Shown here piece by piece: positions 46,687-55,405 of a stretch of 64,000 nucleotides of DNA. The notes below the pieces were generated by a model. It made no database searches. It was not told where the DNA came from and saw nothing but the letters and a program-made list of their open reading frames with translations. Both the position numbers and the translations under genes were made by a program. The stretch is from Candidatus Thiovulum stygium (lineage in GTDB: Bacteria; Campylobacterota; Campylobacteria; Campylobacterales; Thiovulaceae). The DNA lies in assembly GCA_021582295.1 (NCBI GenBank), contig CP091137.1, forward strand, positions 1,444,001 through 1,508,000. Direction: 5' to 3'. Numbering within the stretch: the stretch's first letter is position 1; each line of letters opens with the position of its first letter.

Positions 46687-48522
46687 TTACTCGACAGTAA
46701 CACTTTTGGCTAAATTTCTAGGCATATCTACATCATTTTTCAAACGAATTGCTATTTCCATTGCTAAAAGTTGTAAAACAGTTGTCATTTCGAAGAATTC
46801 AAGCATATAATGGTGATGAGCTGATATTTCTATAAAATCGTCAGCAAGTTCAACTGATTCAGAACTAATTACACAAATAGTTGAATCTCTTGCTCCAAGT
46901 TCTTCAATATTACTTTTAGTCTTATCATAAAGCATATTTTTTGGCAAAAGTGCTATTGTAAATAATTCAGGATCAGCTAAAGCAATTGGTCCATGTTTCA
47001 TTTCACCAGCTGGATAACCTTCTGAATGTAAATAAGAGATCTCTTTTAATTTCAAAGCACCTTCTAAAGCCAACGGATAAAAAATATCTCGACCAATAAA
47101 AAAGAAACCATGTCCATGAAGATATCTTTTAGATAATCTTTTAATTTTTTCATGAACTCGATCATTAATTGTCATTGCATTTGGAATTTCTCGTAAAATT
47201 TGTAGATGTTCTTCAACTCCAGAATATGAAATTATATTTCTAATTTGGGCTAAATATATCGAAAACATATATAAAACTACCATTTGAGTTGCAAAAGCTT
47301 TAGTTGAAGCGACACCTTTTTCGATTCCAGCTCTAGTTAAAATCGTGTAATCAGCAGTTCTAACAATAGAAGAATTATCAACATTACAAATAGCAAGAGT
47401 TTTTAAACCTGCAGAAACTGCTAATTTCAAACTTGCAAGAGTATCAGCAGTTTCGCCACTTTGACTAATAACAACAAATAAAGTATCGTTATGCAAAATA
47501 GGATCTTTATATCTAAACTCGCTACCAAATTCAACAGAAACTCTAACTCTAGCGATTCTTTCAAAAAGATAACTAGAAGCTAAAGCTGTATGATAACTTG
47601 TCCCACAGGCACATAATTTAATCTCATTGATGCCATTAAAAATATCTGGAGATATTTCATCAAAAGTGATATTTTTATCACCGATTCGTCCTAGCATTGT
47701 GTCAGAAACAACTTGAGATTGTTCATAAATCTCTTTTTCCATGAAATATCTAAAACCGCTTTTTTGAGCAAGTTCTTTATTTTGAGGAAGAGTTTTATAT
47801 TCAGGTTTAATAACTACACCTGACATATTTAAAATTTTAATCAAACCTTGTTCTACATAACCATATTCGCCATCTTTTAAATAAATAACACTATCAACGA
47901 GACCAATTAAAGGGGAATCAGATGAAGCAAAAATTTGTTCTCCAGTTTCAAAATTAGTTCCAATTATTAAAGGACTACCCTCTTTTGCAAAATATATTCG
48001 TTCTGGTTCATCTCGTTTAATTAATAAAAGAGCATAAGCACCATGTAATAAACCGATAGTATCGCGAAAAGCCAAAAACGAGCCATTATCAGAATCATTA
48101 AATTGATGTTTATCTAAAATTTCTTCGAAAAGATGAACAATAACTTCAGTATCTGTTTGACTAGAAAATTTATAACCTTTATATAATAAATCTGTTTTAA
48201 GATCTCCATAATTTTCTATAATTCCATTATGAACAATATGAGTAAATTCACCAGAATGGGGATGAGCATTATCTTCAGTTGGTTTGCCATGAGTTGCCCA
48301 ACGAGTATGTCCAATACCAACTGAAAAACCATTAATTTCTAAAGAACGACTTTTTTCGATTAAATTATTTAATTTACCGACAGATTTAAAAATATGGAAT
48401 TTACCATCTTGCAAAATTGTAATTCCAGCTGAATCATAACCACGATATTCGAGCTCTTTTAACCCATTTAAAATAATTTTTTTGCTATCACTAAAACCTA
48501 AATAGCCGACTATTCCACACAT
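46687..48522 (-). CDS. glmS: Glutamine--fructose-6-phosphate aminotransferase
   Basis: GlmS makes glucosamine-6-phosphate, the entry to UDP-GlcNAc; GlmM (11094-12440) takes the next step. The 611-aa protein begins MCGIVGYLGF, with the N-terminal nucleophile Cys2 after methionine removal. The glutaminase domain contains GHTRWATHGKPTEDNAHPH. Two sugar isomerase domains follow (ISQSGETADTLASL and FFIGRDIFYPLALEGALKLK), and the end reads MPRNLAKSVTVE, as in the family. No glmS ribozyme is seen in the 151-nt leader, as expected outside Firmicutes. It is intact. Confidence 0.97.
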   Translation of the reverse strand: MCGIVGYLGFSDSKKIILNGLKELEYRGYDSAGITILQDGKFHIFKSVGKLNNLIEKSRSLEINGFSVGIGHTRWATHGKPTEDNAHPHSGEFTHIVHNGIIENYGDLKTDLLYKGYKFSSQTDTEVIVHLFEEILDKHQFNDSDNGSFLAFRDTIGLLHGAYALLLIKRDEPERIYFAKEGSPLIIGTNFETGEQIFASSDSPLIGLVDSVIYLKDGEYGYVEQGLIKILNMSGVVIKPEYKTLPQNKELAQKSGFRYFMEKEIYEQSQVVSDTMLGRIGDKNITFDEISPDIFNGINEIKLCACGTSYHTALASSYLFERIARVRVSVEFGSEFRYKDPILHNDTLFVVISQSGETADTLASLKLAVSAGLKTLAICNVDNSSIVRTADYTILTRAGIEKGVASTKAFATQMVVLYMFSIYLAQIRNIISYSGVEEHLQILREIPNAMTINDRVHEKIKRLSKRYLHGHGFFFIGRDIFYPLALEGALKLKEISYLHSEGYPAGEMKHGPIALADPELFTIALLPKNMLYDKTKSNIEELGARDSTICVISSESVELADDFIEISAHHHYMLEFFEMTTVLQLLAMEIAIRLKNDVDMPRNLAKSVTVE

Positions 48523-48673
48523 ATATTTTTATCTTTCCAAATAGCATTTATCTTTATTTCGATTTTATCAAATTTTGATCATTATGCAAATAATGAATTC
48601 TCAAAAAAGTTTCTCTAAAGGGTTTAAAATAAATGTTAAGATTTTAGAAAAAATAAATAAGGATATAAGCTAA

Positions 48674-50041
48674 ATGGAAATCGATTTTGAGAAAATTGGC
48701 AAATATTCCAAATCTGGACCTCGTTACACGAGTTATCCAACTGCAATAGAATTTAAAGAAAATGAAAAAGTTAAAACGATTTATTTAAAAGAGCTTGAAG
48801 AAAATAGTGGCGAATTATCTCTATATTTTCATTTGCCATTTTGTAGAAGTGCTTGTTATTTTTGTGGTTGCAATGTAGTTTATACTTCAAGACCTGAAAA
48901 ACGAACTAGATATATAGATTATTTAAAAATTGAAATGGGCTTACTTTCAAAACATCTCAAAAAAAATCGCGAAGTTGTTCAAATTCATTTTGGTGGCGGA
49001 ACTCCAACTTTTTTCAGTGCCATTGAACTTGAAGAGATAATTTTAGAAATAAAAAAATATTTTACAAATATTTCTAAAAATGCGGAGATAAGTTGCGAAA
49101 TTGATCCTCGATATCTTGATGAAGATCAAATGATTGTTTTAACTAAACATGGTTTTAATCGAGTTAGTTTTGGTGTTCAAGATTTTGATCATAAAGTTCA
49201 AGAAGCTGTTCATCGAATTCAATCTTTTGAAACTGTTGAAACAAGTGTTAATTTAGCTCGAAAATATGGCATAACTTCTATAAATATAGATCTTATTTAT
49301 GGCTTACCTCATCAAACTGCTGAAACTTTTCAAAAAACTGTTGAACTTTCTTTAAAGTTAAATCCCGATAGATTCGCTGTTTTTAATTATGCTCATGTTC
49401 CTTGGTTAATGAAAACAATGCGAAAAATCGATGAAGGCGCACTTCCAAAACCTTCTGAAAAAGCAAAAATTCTTAAAAGAACAATAGATTTAATTACTGA
49501 TAATGGCTATAAAATGATTGGAATGGATCATTTTGCAAAAGAGAGCGATAAACTATTTTTGGTCATCGATAAAGGTGAATTACATCGAAATTTCCAAGGT
49601 TACACAACAAAAGGTGGAACTCAATTGCTCGGAATTGGTTTAACTTCTATTGGTAATGGCAAAAGTTATTATATTCAGAATTATAAAGATATGGAAAATT
49701 ATGAAAAATCTCTTGAAAAAGGAGAATTACCAATCTTTAGAGGTGTTGCTCTTTCTATTGATGATCAGATGAGACGAGATATTATAATGGAACTTATGAG
49801 TAATTTCAAATTTGATATAGTCAGATTTAATAATCGCTATTGTGTTGATTTTCATAAACTTTTTAAATTTGAACTTGATAATTTGAGACCTTTTGAAATT
49901 GACGAATTATTAACAATTTCTTATTCAAAAATAGAAATAAATTTTACAGGTTCGCTTATAATTAGAAATATAGCTATGGTTTTTGATAGTTACATGCACA
50001 ATCATATAGACTCTAATAAAGTTTTTAGTAAAACTGTTTAA
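48674..50041 (+). CDS. hemN: Oxygen-independent coproporphyrinogen III oxidase (radical SAM)
   Basis: HemN converts coproporphyrinogen III to protoporphyrinogen IX without oxygen. The 455-aa enzyme has the radical SAM cysteines in LPFCRSACYFCGCNVVY (CxxxCxxC), the SAM-binding FGGGTPTFF, and the N-terminal GPRYTSYPTA typical of true HemN rather than HemW. The gene starts a plus-strand run with an exported protein and ferrochelatase, both within a few bases, so a haem operon is likely. A GATGAGGT word lies at 49306-49313. Confidence 0.95.
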   Translation: MEIDFEKIGKYSKSGPRYTSYPTAIEFKENEKVKTIYLKELEENSGELSLYFHLPFCRSACYFCGCNVVYTSRPEKRTRYIDYLKIEMGLLSKHLKKNREVVQIHFGGGTPTFFSAIELEEIILEIKKYFTNISKNAEISCEIDPRYLDEDQMIVLTKHGFNRVSFGVQDFDHKVQEAVHRIQSFETVETSVNLARKYGITSINIDLIYGLPHQTAETFQKTVELSLKLNPDRFAVFNYAHVPWLMKTMRKIDEGALPKPSEKAKILKRTIDLITDNGYKMIGMDHFAKESDKLFLVIDKGELHRNFQGYTTKGGTQLLGIGLTSIGNGKSYYIQNYKDMENYEKSLEKGELPIFRGVALSIDDQMRRDIIMELMSNFKFDIVRFNNRYCVDFHKLFKFELDNLRPFEIDELLTISYSKIEINFTGSLIIRNIAMVFDSYMHNHIDSNKVFSKTV

Positions 50042-50048
50042 ATATCAA

Positions 50049-50879
50049 ATGCAAAATAAAATATCTATATTTTTTCTTGGCACAAGTTTCTCTTTTCTTT
50101 TAGGTTCAGCTGAAGTTTCTATTTCGTCAATTTCTTCAACTATAGAAGGACTTATTGGAACTGACACTTTTATAAAAAATAGACCATTAATTACAAAAAT
50201 TTTTACAGATGAAGATAAATTTTTATCTGAAGGCAAACCAGATCCAGTTTTAATTGCAAGTCGATTAAAAAAGAATGGATTATTAAAATTAAATATTGGC
50301 AAAACTCAACCCGTGATATTGACTTTTTATGGAATTGGAAGTTATCCAATTTTTGCAAAAGTTCTTTTTGAAACGATTGCTGAACTTGGTTACTCAAAAT
50401 ATCGAATAATTAGCACAGCTTCTTATTCTACAAATATCGTTATACAAATAGAAGTAAAATCAGATTCCATTTTAGATCCAGAACTTTTATCAGAAATTTT
50501 GCAAAAAGATGGCTGTAATATTACATCTATAAAAAAAGATGCTAATAATAAATGGAGTTATCAAATTGATACATCAACGGCTGAACTTGATGTTACTCAA
50601 CTTAAAAATGGTTCTGCAATTCAGTTACCAACTCCTATAACTGATTATTGGTTAGCAGTTGAGAAAAATGGTATTTTAGATTTTATAAGCACAGGCAATG
50701 AATGGTATCCATTTATATCATTTTATGATAAGAAATTATCACTTTTACAAAGTTTTAGACTTGATAAAAAACATGAAACATTAACTCTTAAAGTTCCGAA
50801 AAGTGTAAAATATATTCGTGTTTCTGATATGTATCAGCTAAATAATATAAAAACAGGTTTAAGAGTGAGGTTTGAATAA
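50049..50879 (+). CDS. Exported protein of unknown function in the haem cluster
   Basis: A 276-aa protein with a probable signal peptide (MQNKISIFFLGTSFSFLLGS). The mature part is mixed alpha/beta without cysteine clusters; LPTPITDYWLAVEKNGI and LKVPKSVKYIRVSDMYQLNN near the end are the most distinctive segments. I do not recognise a family. It starts 7 nt after hemN and ends at the base before hemH, so it is made with haem enzymes. Whether it works in haem export or only shares the transcript cannot be told. Confidence 0.7.
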   Translation: MQNKISIFFLGTSFSFLLGSAEVSISSISSTIEGLIGTDTFIKNRPLITKIFTDEDKFLSEGKPDPVLIASRLKKNGLLKLNIGKTQPVILTFYGIGSYPIFAKVLFETIAELGYSKYRIISTASYSTNIVIQIEVKSDSILDPELLSEILQKDGCNITSIKKDANNKWSYQIDTSTAELDVTQLKNGSAIQLPTPITDYWLAVEKNGILDFISTGNEWYPFISFYDKKLSLLQSFRLDKKHETLTLKVPKSVKYIRVSDMYQLNNIKTGLRVRFE

Positions 50880-51797
50880 ATGTCTCGTAGAGCCATTATT
50901 TTATTAAATATGGGTGGAGCAAATAATCCTGATGAGGTTAAACTTTTTTTAAGAAATATGTTTAATGATCCGTTGATTTTAAAAGCTCCATCGTTTGTCA
51001 GAAAACTTGTTGCAAATTTAATTATTTGGCGACGAGCAGAAAATTCTAAAAATAATTTGCTTCAAATTGGTGATAAATCGCCAATAGTAACCTATACGAA
51101 AAAATTACTAAAAAAATTAAATGGTAGTGCTAGATTTGAGGCAATTATGCGATATACTCCACCTTTTTCAAAAGATGTTTTAACAAAATTGCGAAATGAT
51201 AAAATCGAAGAACTTATTTTATTGCCAATGTATCCGCAATATTCTACAACTACGACATTATCTTCATTTCGAGATATATTTGATTCTCTTGCTGAAATGC
51301 ATTGGAGCGAATTATCGATTAGAACAATTAAACCATATTATTTTGATGATAGATTTTTAAAAATAATAACAGAATCTATATATTCTGTTATTCCTGATCC
51401 TGAAAACTGGAATTTAATTTTTTCGGCTCATTCGTTGCCACAAAAAATTATCGATAATGGAGATCCATATTTATCTCAAATTGAAACTCAAGTTAGAACT
51501 CTAAAAAATATGTTGAATAATTTTAAAAGTATTCATTTAGCTTTTCAGTCAAAAGTTGGTCCTTTAAAATGGCTTGAACCATCATTAAATATAAAATTAA
51601 GCGAATTTAAAGGCGAAAAAGTAGTAATATATCCTATATCTTTTACTGTTGATAATCTTGAAACAGATTTCGAATTGAATATCGAATATCGCCATATTGC
51701 AAAAGATTTTGGCATTAGCGATTATCTTGTTGTAAAAGCTCCAAATGATTCTGAAGATTTTGTTAAATTTCTAATTGAGTTGGCAAATGGGAATTGA
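50880..51797 (+). CDS. hemH: Ferrochelatase
   Basis: HemH inserts Fe(II) into protoporphyrin IX, the end of haem synthesis. The 305-aa protein begins RRAIILLNMGGANNPDEVKL, as in the family, and carries the catalytic histidine in FSAHSLPQKIID. The later SKVGPLKWLEPSL and the acidic FTVDNLETDFELNIEY (the Glu-rich metal path) are also typical. The ATG directly follows the upstream stop. DEV in the N-terminal motif is written GAT GAG GTT, an example of the repeated octamer in a coding frame (50931-50938). Its last 11 nt overlap the SUI1 gene. Confidence 0.93.
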   Translation: MSRRAIILLNMGGANNPDEVKLFLRNMFNDPLILKAPSFVRKLVANLIIWRRAENSKNNLLQIGDKSPIVTYTKKLLKKLNGSARFEAIMRYTPPFSKDVLTKLRNDKIEELILLPMYPQYSTTTTLSSFRDIFDSLAEMHWSELSIRTIKPYYFDDRFLKIITESIYSVIPDPENWNLIFSAHSLPQKIIDNGDPYLSQIETQVRTLKNMLNNFKSIHLAFQSKVGPLKWLEPSLNIKLSEFKGEKVVIYPISFTVDNLETDFELNIEYRHIAKDFGISDYLVVKAPNDSEDFVKFLIELANGN

Positions 51798-52139
51798 TGT
51801 TTCGAGTTTGTGGTCAAATCGCAATTTAATTGGTGGTTTGCCTGATAAAAAGAGTTATAAAGATTTACTAAAGATAGAAGCTAATATCGATGAAAAATTA
51901 GAACCTCATCAACATCAATTATATTTTAGAAAAGAAAAACGATCTGGAAAAACTGTTACAGTTGTTGCAAAATTCTTTTTAAATAAAAATGAGCTTGAAG
52001 ATTTACATAAAAAACTAAAAAAAGTTTATCAGTTGGTGGAACAATTAGATTTGAAGATCATGAAATAGAATTTCAAGGTGATTGTGAAACTAAATTGAGA
52101 GAGCTTTTGCCAAAATATAAATTTAAGTTTAAAAACTAA
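51787..52139 (+). CDS. SUI1/YciH-family translation factor, split by a one-base frameshift
   Basis: A small eIF1-like protein. The first frame gives MGIDVSSLWSNRNLIGG, then LYFRKEKRSGKTVTVVAKFF and a Lys-rich helix. The second gives VGGTIRFEDHEIEFQGD, then LRELLPKYKFKFKN, the SUI1 core that contacts the ribosome. At 52017-52023 there are seven A; eight would join them as KKSLSVGGTI and give 117 aa, the usual size. The zero frame is A AAA AAA G followed by TTT, the same context as in gltB. I set the start at the ATG 51787, overlapping hemH, rather than a TTG at 51775. Bacterial YciH proteins bind the small subunit; their role is minor or regulatory. Confidence 0.8.
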
Positions 52140-52148
52140 AAAATAGTT

Positions 52149-52167
52149 CCCGTGTATTTGACACGGG
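52149..52167. terminator. Bidirectional terminator after SUI1
   Basis: CCCGTGT and ACACGGG form a strong 7-bp stem around ATTTG, with an A-rich side (AAAAAATAG) and a T-rich side (TAATTTATTT). It separates the convergent ends of the SUI1 gene (52139) and the permease (52176). Confidence 0.85.
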
Positions 52168-52175
52168 TAATTTAT

Positions 52176-53255
52176 TTAATAATTTGAAAACTGATGAAAT
52201 GTTGATAATTCAGAAAGTTTTTCTCGATTAATTTGATATAGTTTTTCATATAATTTTATTAGAGATAAGAAAAAAGTAATTATTGCTGGACCTAAAATTA
52301 AGCCCCAAAATCCAAATGAAGCCATTCCAGAAATCATAGCAAAGAAAATCAATAATTCATTTACTTGAATTTTACTATCCATAATTTTTGTATTTATATA
52401 TTTAATAACTATTGGTTTAATAATAGTATCAGCAAGAAATGCAATTACTATAATAGAATATAAAATAATTATTATTCCATTGGTTACATTGTGATGTAAA
52501 AACTCATTTAATGCTAATGGTAACCATATTAACATTCCACCAATTACAGGAATTAAAGATACAAAACCATATAATATTCCGAAAAATATAGGATTGTAAT
52601 CATATTGAGCTACGATTATTGAAAATAATCCGCCTTGAAGAGCTGCTGAAAAGACAATCGAATAAAAAACAGTTCCCATAACTACAGATATTTCTCTAAA
52701 AAGAGATACTGTATCTTGAACTGGTAAAGGAATTATTCTTTTAAAATATCTTGCTAATTTATTGCGATATGCTTGTATAAAAAAATAAAAAACTATAATT
52801 AAAATTGAATCTTTAAAAAAAATAACACTATCACCAGCTATTTTTAATAAATATTTGACACTGTCTCTTGCCAATTGAGGTAAATTTAACGAAATTAAAA
52901 ATTCTTCAATATCTTTTTTTGCAAAATTTAAATATTCTGGTAATAAACTCATTAAATCTTTTACAGAAGGAATTATTAATTCAATTTTTGAAATATCTAT
53001 ACTTTTAACAAAAATAATTCCTTCATAAATAAAATATCCTATTGGTGTAAAAAATATTAGTGCTAAAAGAGTTGCAGAGAAAAATGCCCCTAAAGTTTCA
53101 GATCTTGAAATAAAAACGAATAAATTATATAGCGATGAGGTTGCAATTGAAAAAAGTGTTGCGATCAAAATTGTTAATAAAAAGGGTTCATACAGTTTTG
53201 AAAGCCAATAAATGCTAAATACTAGCAAAATTCCAATGAAATATTTTGAAGTCAA
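52176..53255 (-). CDS. AI-2E/PerM-family membrane permease
   Basis: A 359-aa protein with about eight membrane segments. The family pattern is visible in LYGFVSLIPVIGGMLIWLPL and in the end part FFAMISGMASFGFWGLILG with GPAIITFFLSL. Named after the TqsA autoinducer-2 exporter, most members have unproven substrates; some are Na+/H+ antiporters. It is transcribed alone and convergent with SUI1. The first residues after the ATG are MTSKYFIGILL, a plausible first helix. A GATGAGGT word lies at 53134-53141. Confidence 0.85.
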   Translation of the reverse strand: MTSKYFIGILLVFSIYWLSKLYEPFLLTILIATLFSIATSSLYNLFVFISRSETLGAFFSATLLALIFFTPIGYFIYEGIIFVKSIDISKIELIIPSVKDLMSLLPEYLNFAKKDIEEFLISLNLPQLARDSVKYLLKIAGDSVIFFKDSILIIVFYFFIQAYRNKLARYFKRIIPLPVQDTVSLFREISVVMGTVFYSIVFSAALQGGLFSIIVAQYDYNPIFFGILYGFVSLIPVIGGMLIWLPLALNEFLHHNVTNGIIIILYSIIVIAFLADTIIKPIVIKYINTKIMDSKIQVNELLIFFAMISGMASFGFWGLILGPAIITFFLSLIKLYEKLYQINREKLSELSTFHQFSNY

Positions 53256-53347
53256 TTTATCTACCCATATATATTTTATTTTATTATAGCGAATCTGATA
53301 TAATTCTACTTTTAAAATAAACCATTGAATATAAGGATTGAGAACAT

Positions 53348-54079
53348 ATGAATCAGTATTTAAAACAGATGATTGAGTTAGCTGATATAGATAATTATAT
53401 TAGTAGTTTTGAGCCTGAACTCGAACAAATGAGATCTGAAGCTACAAAACTTGAAAATGAATTGCAAGAACAATCAAATGATCTTCAACAAATTAAAGAA
53501 GAGATTGCTCAAACACAACGAAATATTTCTGAAAGAAATGTTCGAATGGTAACTCTAAAAGATCAACAAAGAACTCAAGAAGCTAGAAGTAGTGAAATCA
53601 GAAAAGAGAGAGAAGCTAATGCAAGTTCTATGCAAGATCAATATACAAAAGAACAAATGAAAGTAATTAGCGATGAAATCATAAAATTAGAAAAAGATCA
53701 AGAATCAAAAGAGTTGAAATTAAATGATAGATTAAAAGAACTTGCAAATATTCAGATAAAGATTTCAACACATGAAAATTTATTTGGAGGCAAACTTTCA
53801 GCAATTAATGATAATCGTAAAAAAGTCTATATTGAACGAGAAATTCTTGTATCTTCAATGGAAAAAAAGATTTTTGCTCTTTATGGCAAAATTAGACGAT
53901 GGGCAAAAGAGACAACAGCTGTTCCTGTTGTAAAAGGTGCTTGTTATGGTTGTTTCATGAAACTTAGCGATCAAGCTATTGTTGAAGTAAAACAGAGTAA
54001 AGATATCGTTACTTGTCCAAATTGTGGCAGATTATTATATCTTGAAGATAGTTTTCAAACTCGTAAAAAGGCGATATAA
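53348..54079 (+). CDS. HP0958-type zinc-ribbon coiled-coil protein (FlgZ family)
   Basis: A 243-aa protein: residues about 20-180 are a long coiled coil (LEQMRSEATKLENELQEQ), and the C-terminus holds a four-cysteine zinc ribbon (ACYGCFMKLS and CPNCGRLLYLED). This is the layout of HP0958 of Helicobacter pylori, a stabiliser of the sigma factor RpoN and binder of flaA mRNA needed for flagella. A flagellin gene lies 4.4 kb away. The role is inferred from the family. GGATTGAG precedes the ATG. waaA follows after 22 nt. Confidence 0.85.
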   Translation: MNQYLKQMIELADIDNYISSFEPELEQMRSEATKLENELQEQSNDLQQIKEEIAQTQRNISERNVRMVTLKDQQRTQEARSSEIRKEREANASSMQDQYTKEQMKVISDEIIKLEKDQESKELKLNDRLKELANIQIKISTHENLFGGKLSAINDNRKKVYIEREILVSSMEKKIFALYGKIRRWAKETTAVPVVKGACYGCFMKLSDQAIVEVKQSKDIVTCPNCGRLLYLEDSFQTRKKAI

Positions 54080-54101
54080 ATTGTTTTAAAGATATATAAA
54101 T

Positions 54102-55253
54102 ATGTTTTATAAAATATATTTTTTTATATCTTTGGTTTTATGGTTGATAGCTTTACCATTTTTATATATTTTACAATTTTATAAAAAATATCATAAATCT
54201 ATACCAGCTCGTTTTTGGTTGAGAAATAATAAACTTAAACTTAAAGATGGTGGAATTTGGTTTCATGCCTGTTCTCTTGGAGAAGTTAATAATTTGAAAC
54301 CGTTTATCTTGAAAATATCAGAAAATAAAAATATAGATATTCTTTTAACTACTATTACAGAAACTGGTTTTAATTCTGCAAATAATTTAAAAATTCAACG
54401 AAACTTTTTACCTTTTGAACCTTTATTATATTTTTTAAAGATAAATAGTTCTAAATTAATAGTTTTTGAAGCAGAATTATGGTTTATGTTATTTGCAAAT
54501 CAAAAGCAAAAGGGTAGCAAAACGATTCTTTTGTCTGGAAGAATAACTTCAAGAAGTTTTCCAAAATATTTAAAATTTAAATTTTTATATTCTCAAATTT
54601 TCAAAAATATCGATTTAATTTTAGCTCAAAGCATTGAAGATAAAAATAGATTTTTAGAATTAGGTGCAAAAAATATCGAAATTATTGGAAATGTAAAACT
54701 CTTAAAATCTAAAAGTAATAATACTTTAGATATAAAGAAAGATAAAATTATTATAGTTGGAGCTTCAACTCATAAAGGTGATGAACAAATTATTTTGAAT
54801 GCTTTTAAAAATTTGGGTTGGGGAAAATTATTGATTGTTCCTAGACACAAAGAACGATTTGATGAGGTTTGGCAATTAATCGAAACTTATAAAAAATGGG
54901 GTTTTATTACGAATAGATATTCTATAAATAATAATTTTGAGGGTGATATAATCTTAATTGATAAATTTGGGCTTTTAATAGATATATATTCGAAAAGTGA
55001 TGTTGTTATTCTTGGTGGAGCTTTTGTTGATGGAATCGGTGGTCATAATCCAGTTGAACCAGCTTCATTTAATAATAAAATTATTTCTGGAAATTATATG
55101 TTTAATCAAAAAGAGCTTTTGAAATATATTAAAAATATAAAGTTTATTAATAAAAATGAGCTTGAAAATATATTAAAAAATATAGATTTAGTAGAAAAAG
55201 CTGAAATTACCGAAAATATTGATTTGGAATTAATTTTAAAAAAACTTGAATAA
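54102..55253 (+). CDS. waaA: Kdo transferase WaaA
   Basis: WaaA (KdtA) adds Kdo to lipid A at the inner membrane. The 383-aa GT-B enzyme has one N-terminal membrane segment, the catalytic glutamate in IWFHACSLGEVNNLKP, and donor-site segments KIIIVGASTHKGDEQI and GGHNPVEPASFN. Slightly shorter than E. coli WaaA (425 aa), as in relatives. It is in line with the upstream zinc-ribbon gene and ends before a good terminator. A GATGAGGT word lies at 54861-54868. Confidence 0.92.
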   Translation: MFYKIYFFISLVLWLIALPFLYILQFYKKYHKSIPARFWLRNNKLKLKDGGIWFHACSLGEVNNLKPFILKISENKNIDILLTTITETGFNSANNLKIQRNFLPFEPLLYFLKINSSKLIVFEAELWFMLFANQKQKGSKTILLSGRITSRSFPKYLKFKFLYSQIFKNIDLILAQSIEDKNRFLELGAKNIEIIGNVKLLKSKSNNTLDIKKDKIIIVGASTHKGDEQIILNAFKNLGWGKLLIVPRHKERFDEVWQLIETYKKWGFITNRYSINNNFEGDIILIDKFGLLIDIYSKSDVVILGGAFVDGIGGHNPVEPASFNNKIISGNYMFNQKELLKYIKNIKFINKNELENILKNIDLVEKAEITENIDLELILKKLE

Positions 55254-55259
55254 AATTAT

Positions 55260-55282
55260 GGAACAGTTTTTATAGCTGTTCC
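55260..55282 (+). terminator. Terminator after waaA
   Basis: GGAACAG and CTGTTCC form a 7-bp stem around TTTTTATAG, 7 nt past the waaA stop. TAAGTTTTAAATTT follows. It could also serve the minus-strand 31-codon frame on the other side. Confidence 0.7.
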
Positions 55283-55294
55283 TAAGTTTTAAAT

Positions 55295-55390
55295 TTACCT
55301 ATTCCAATTCATTGATAATAAATCAATTGCATTTTCATAATCAACAAGTTCAAGAAGAGTTTTATATTTTTCGCAAAGTGAATCGTCCAT
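55295..55390 (-). CDS. 31-aa putative small protein downstream of the FecR gene
   Basis: A frame of 31 codons plus stop, with GAGGAT eight bases before its ATG. The site overlaps the last codons of the FecR gene. The product starts MDDSLCEKYKTLLELVDYEN and ends with SMNWNR: acidic, probably one or two helices, with a single cysteine. The position and ribosome site suggest it is translated with the FecR gene, but it could be a chance frame or a remnant. I do not recognise it. Confidence 0.4.
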   Translation of the reverse strand: MDDSLCEKYKTLLELVDYENAIDLLSMNWNR

Positions 55391-55405
55391 TAATATAATC
55401 CTCTA

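Noticed and set aside
48523-48673. glmS ribozyme in the glmS leader
   Set aside because: The 151-nt leader is A+T-rich and lacks the ribozyme core; such ribozymes are known mainly from Firmicutes.
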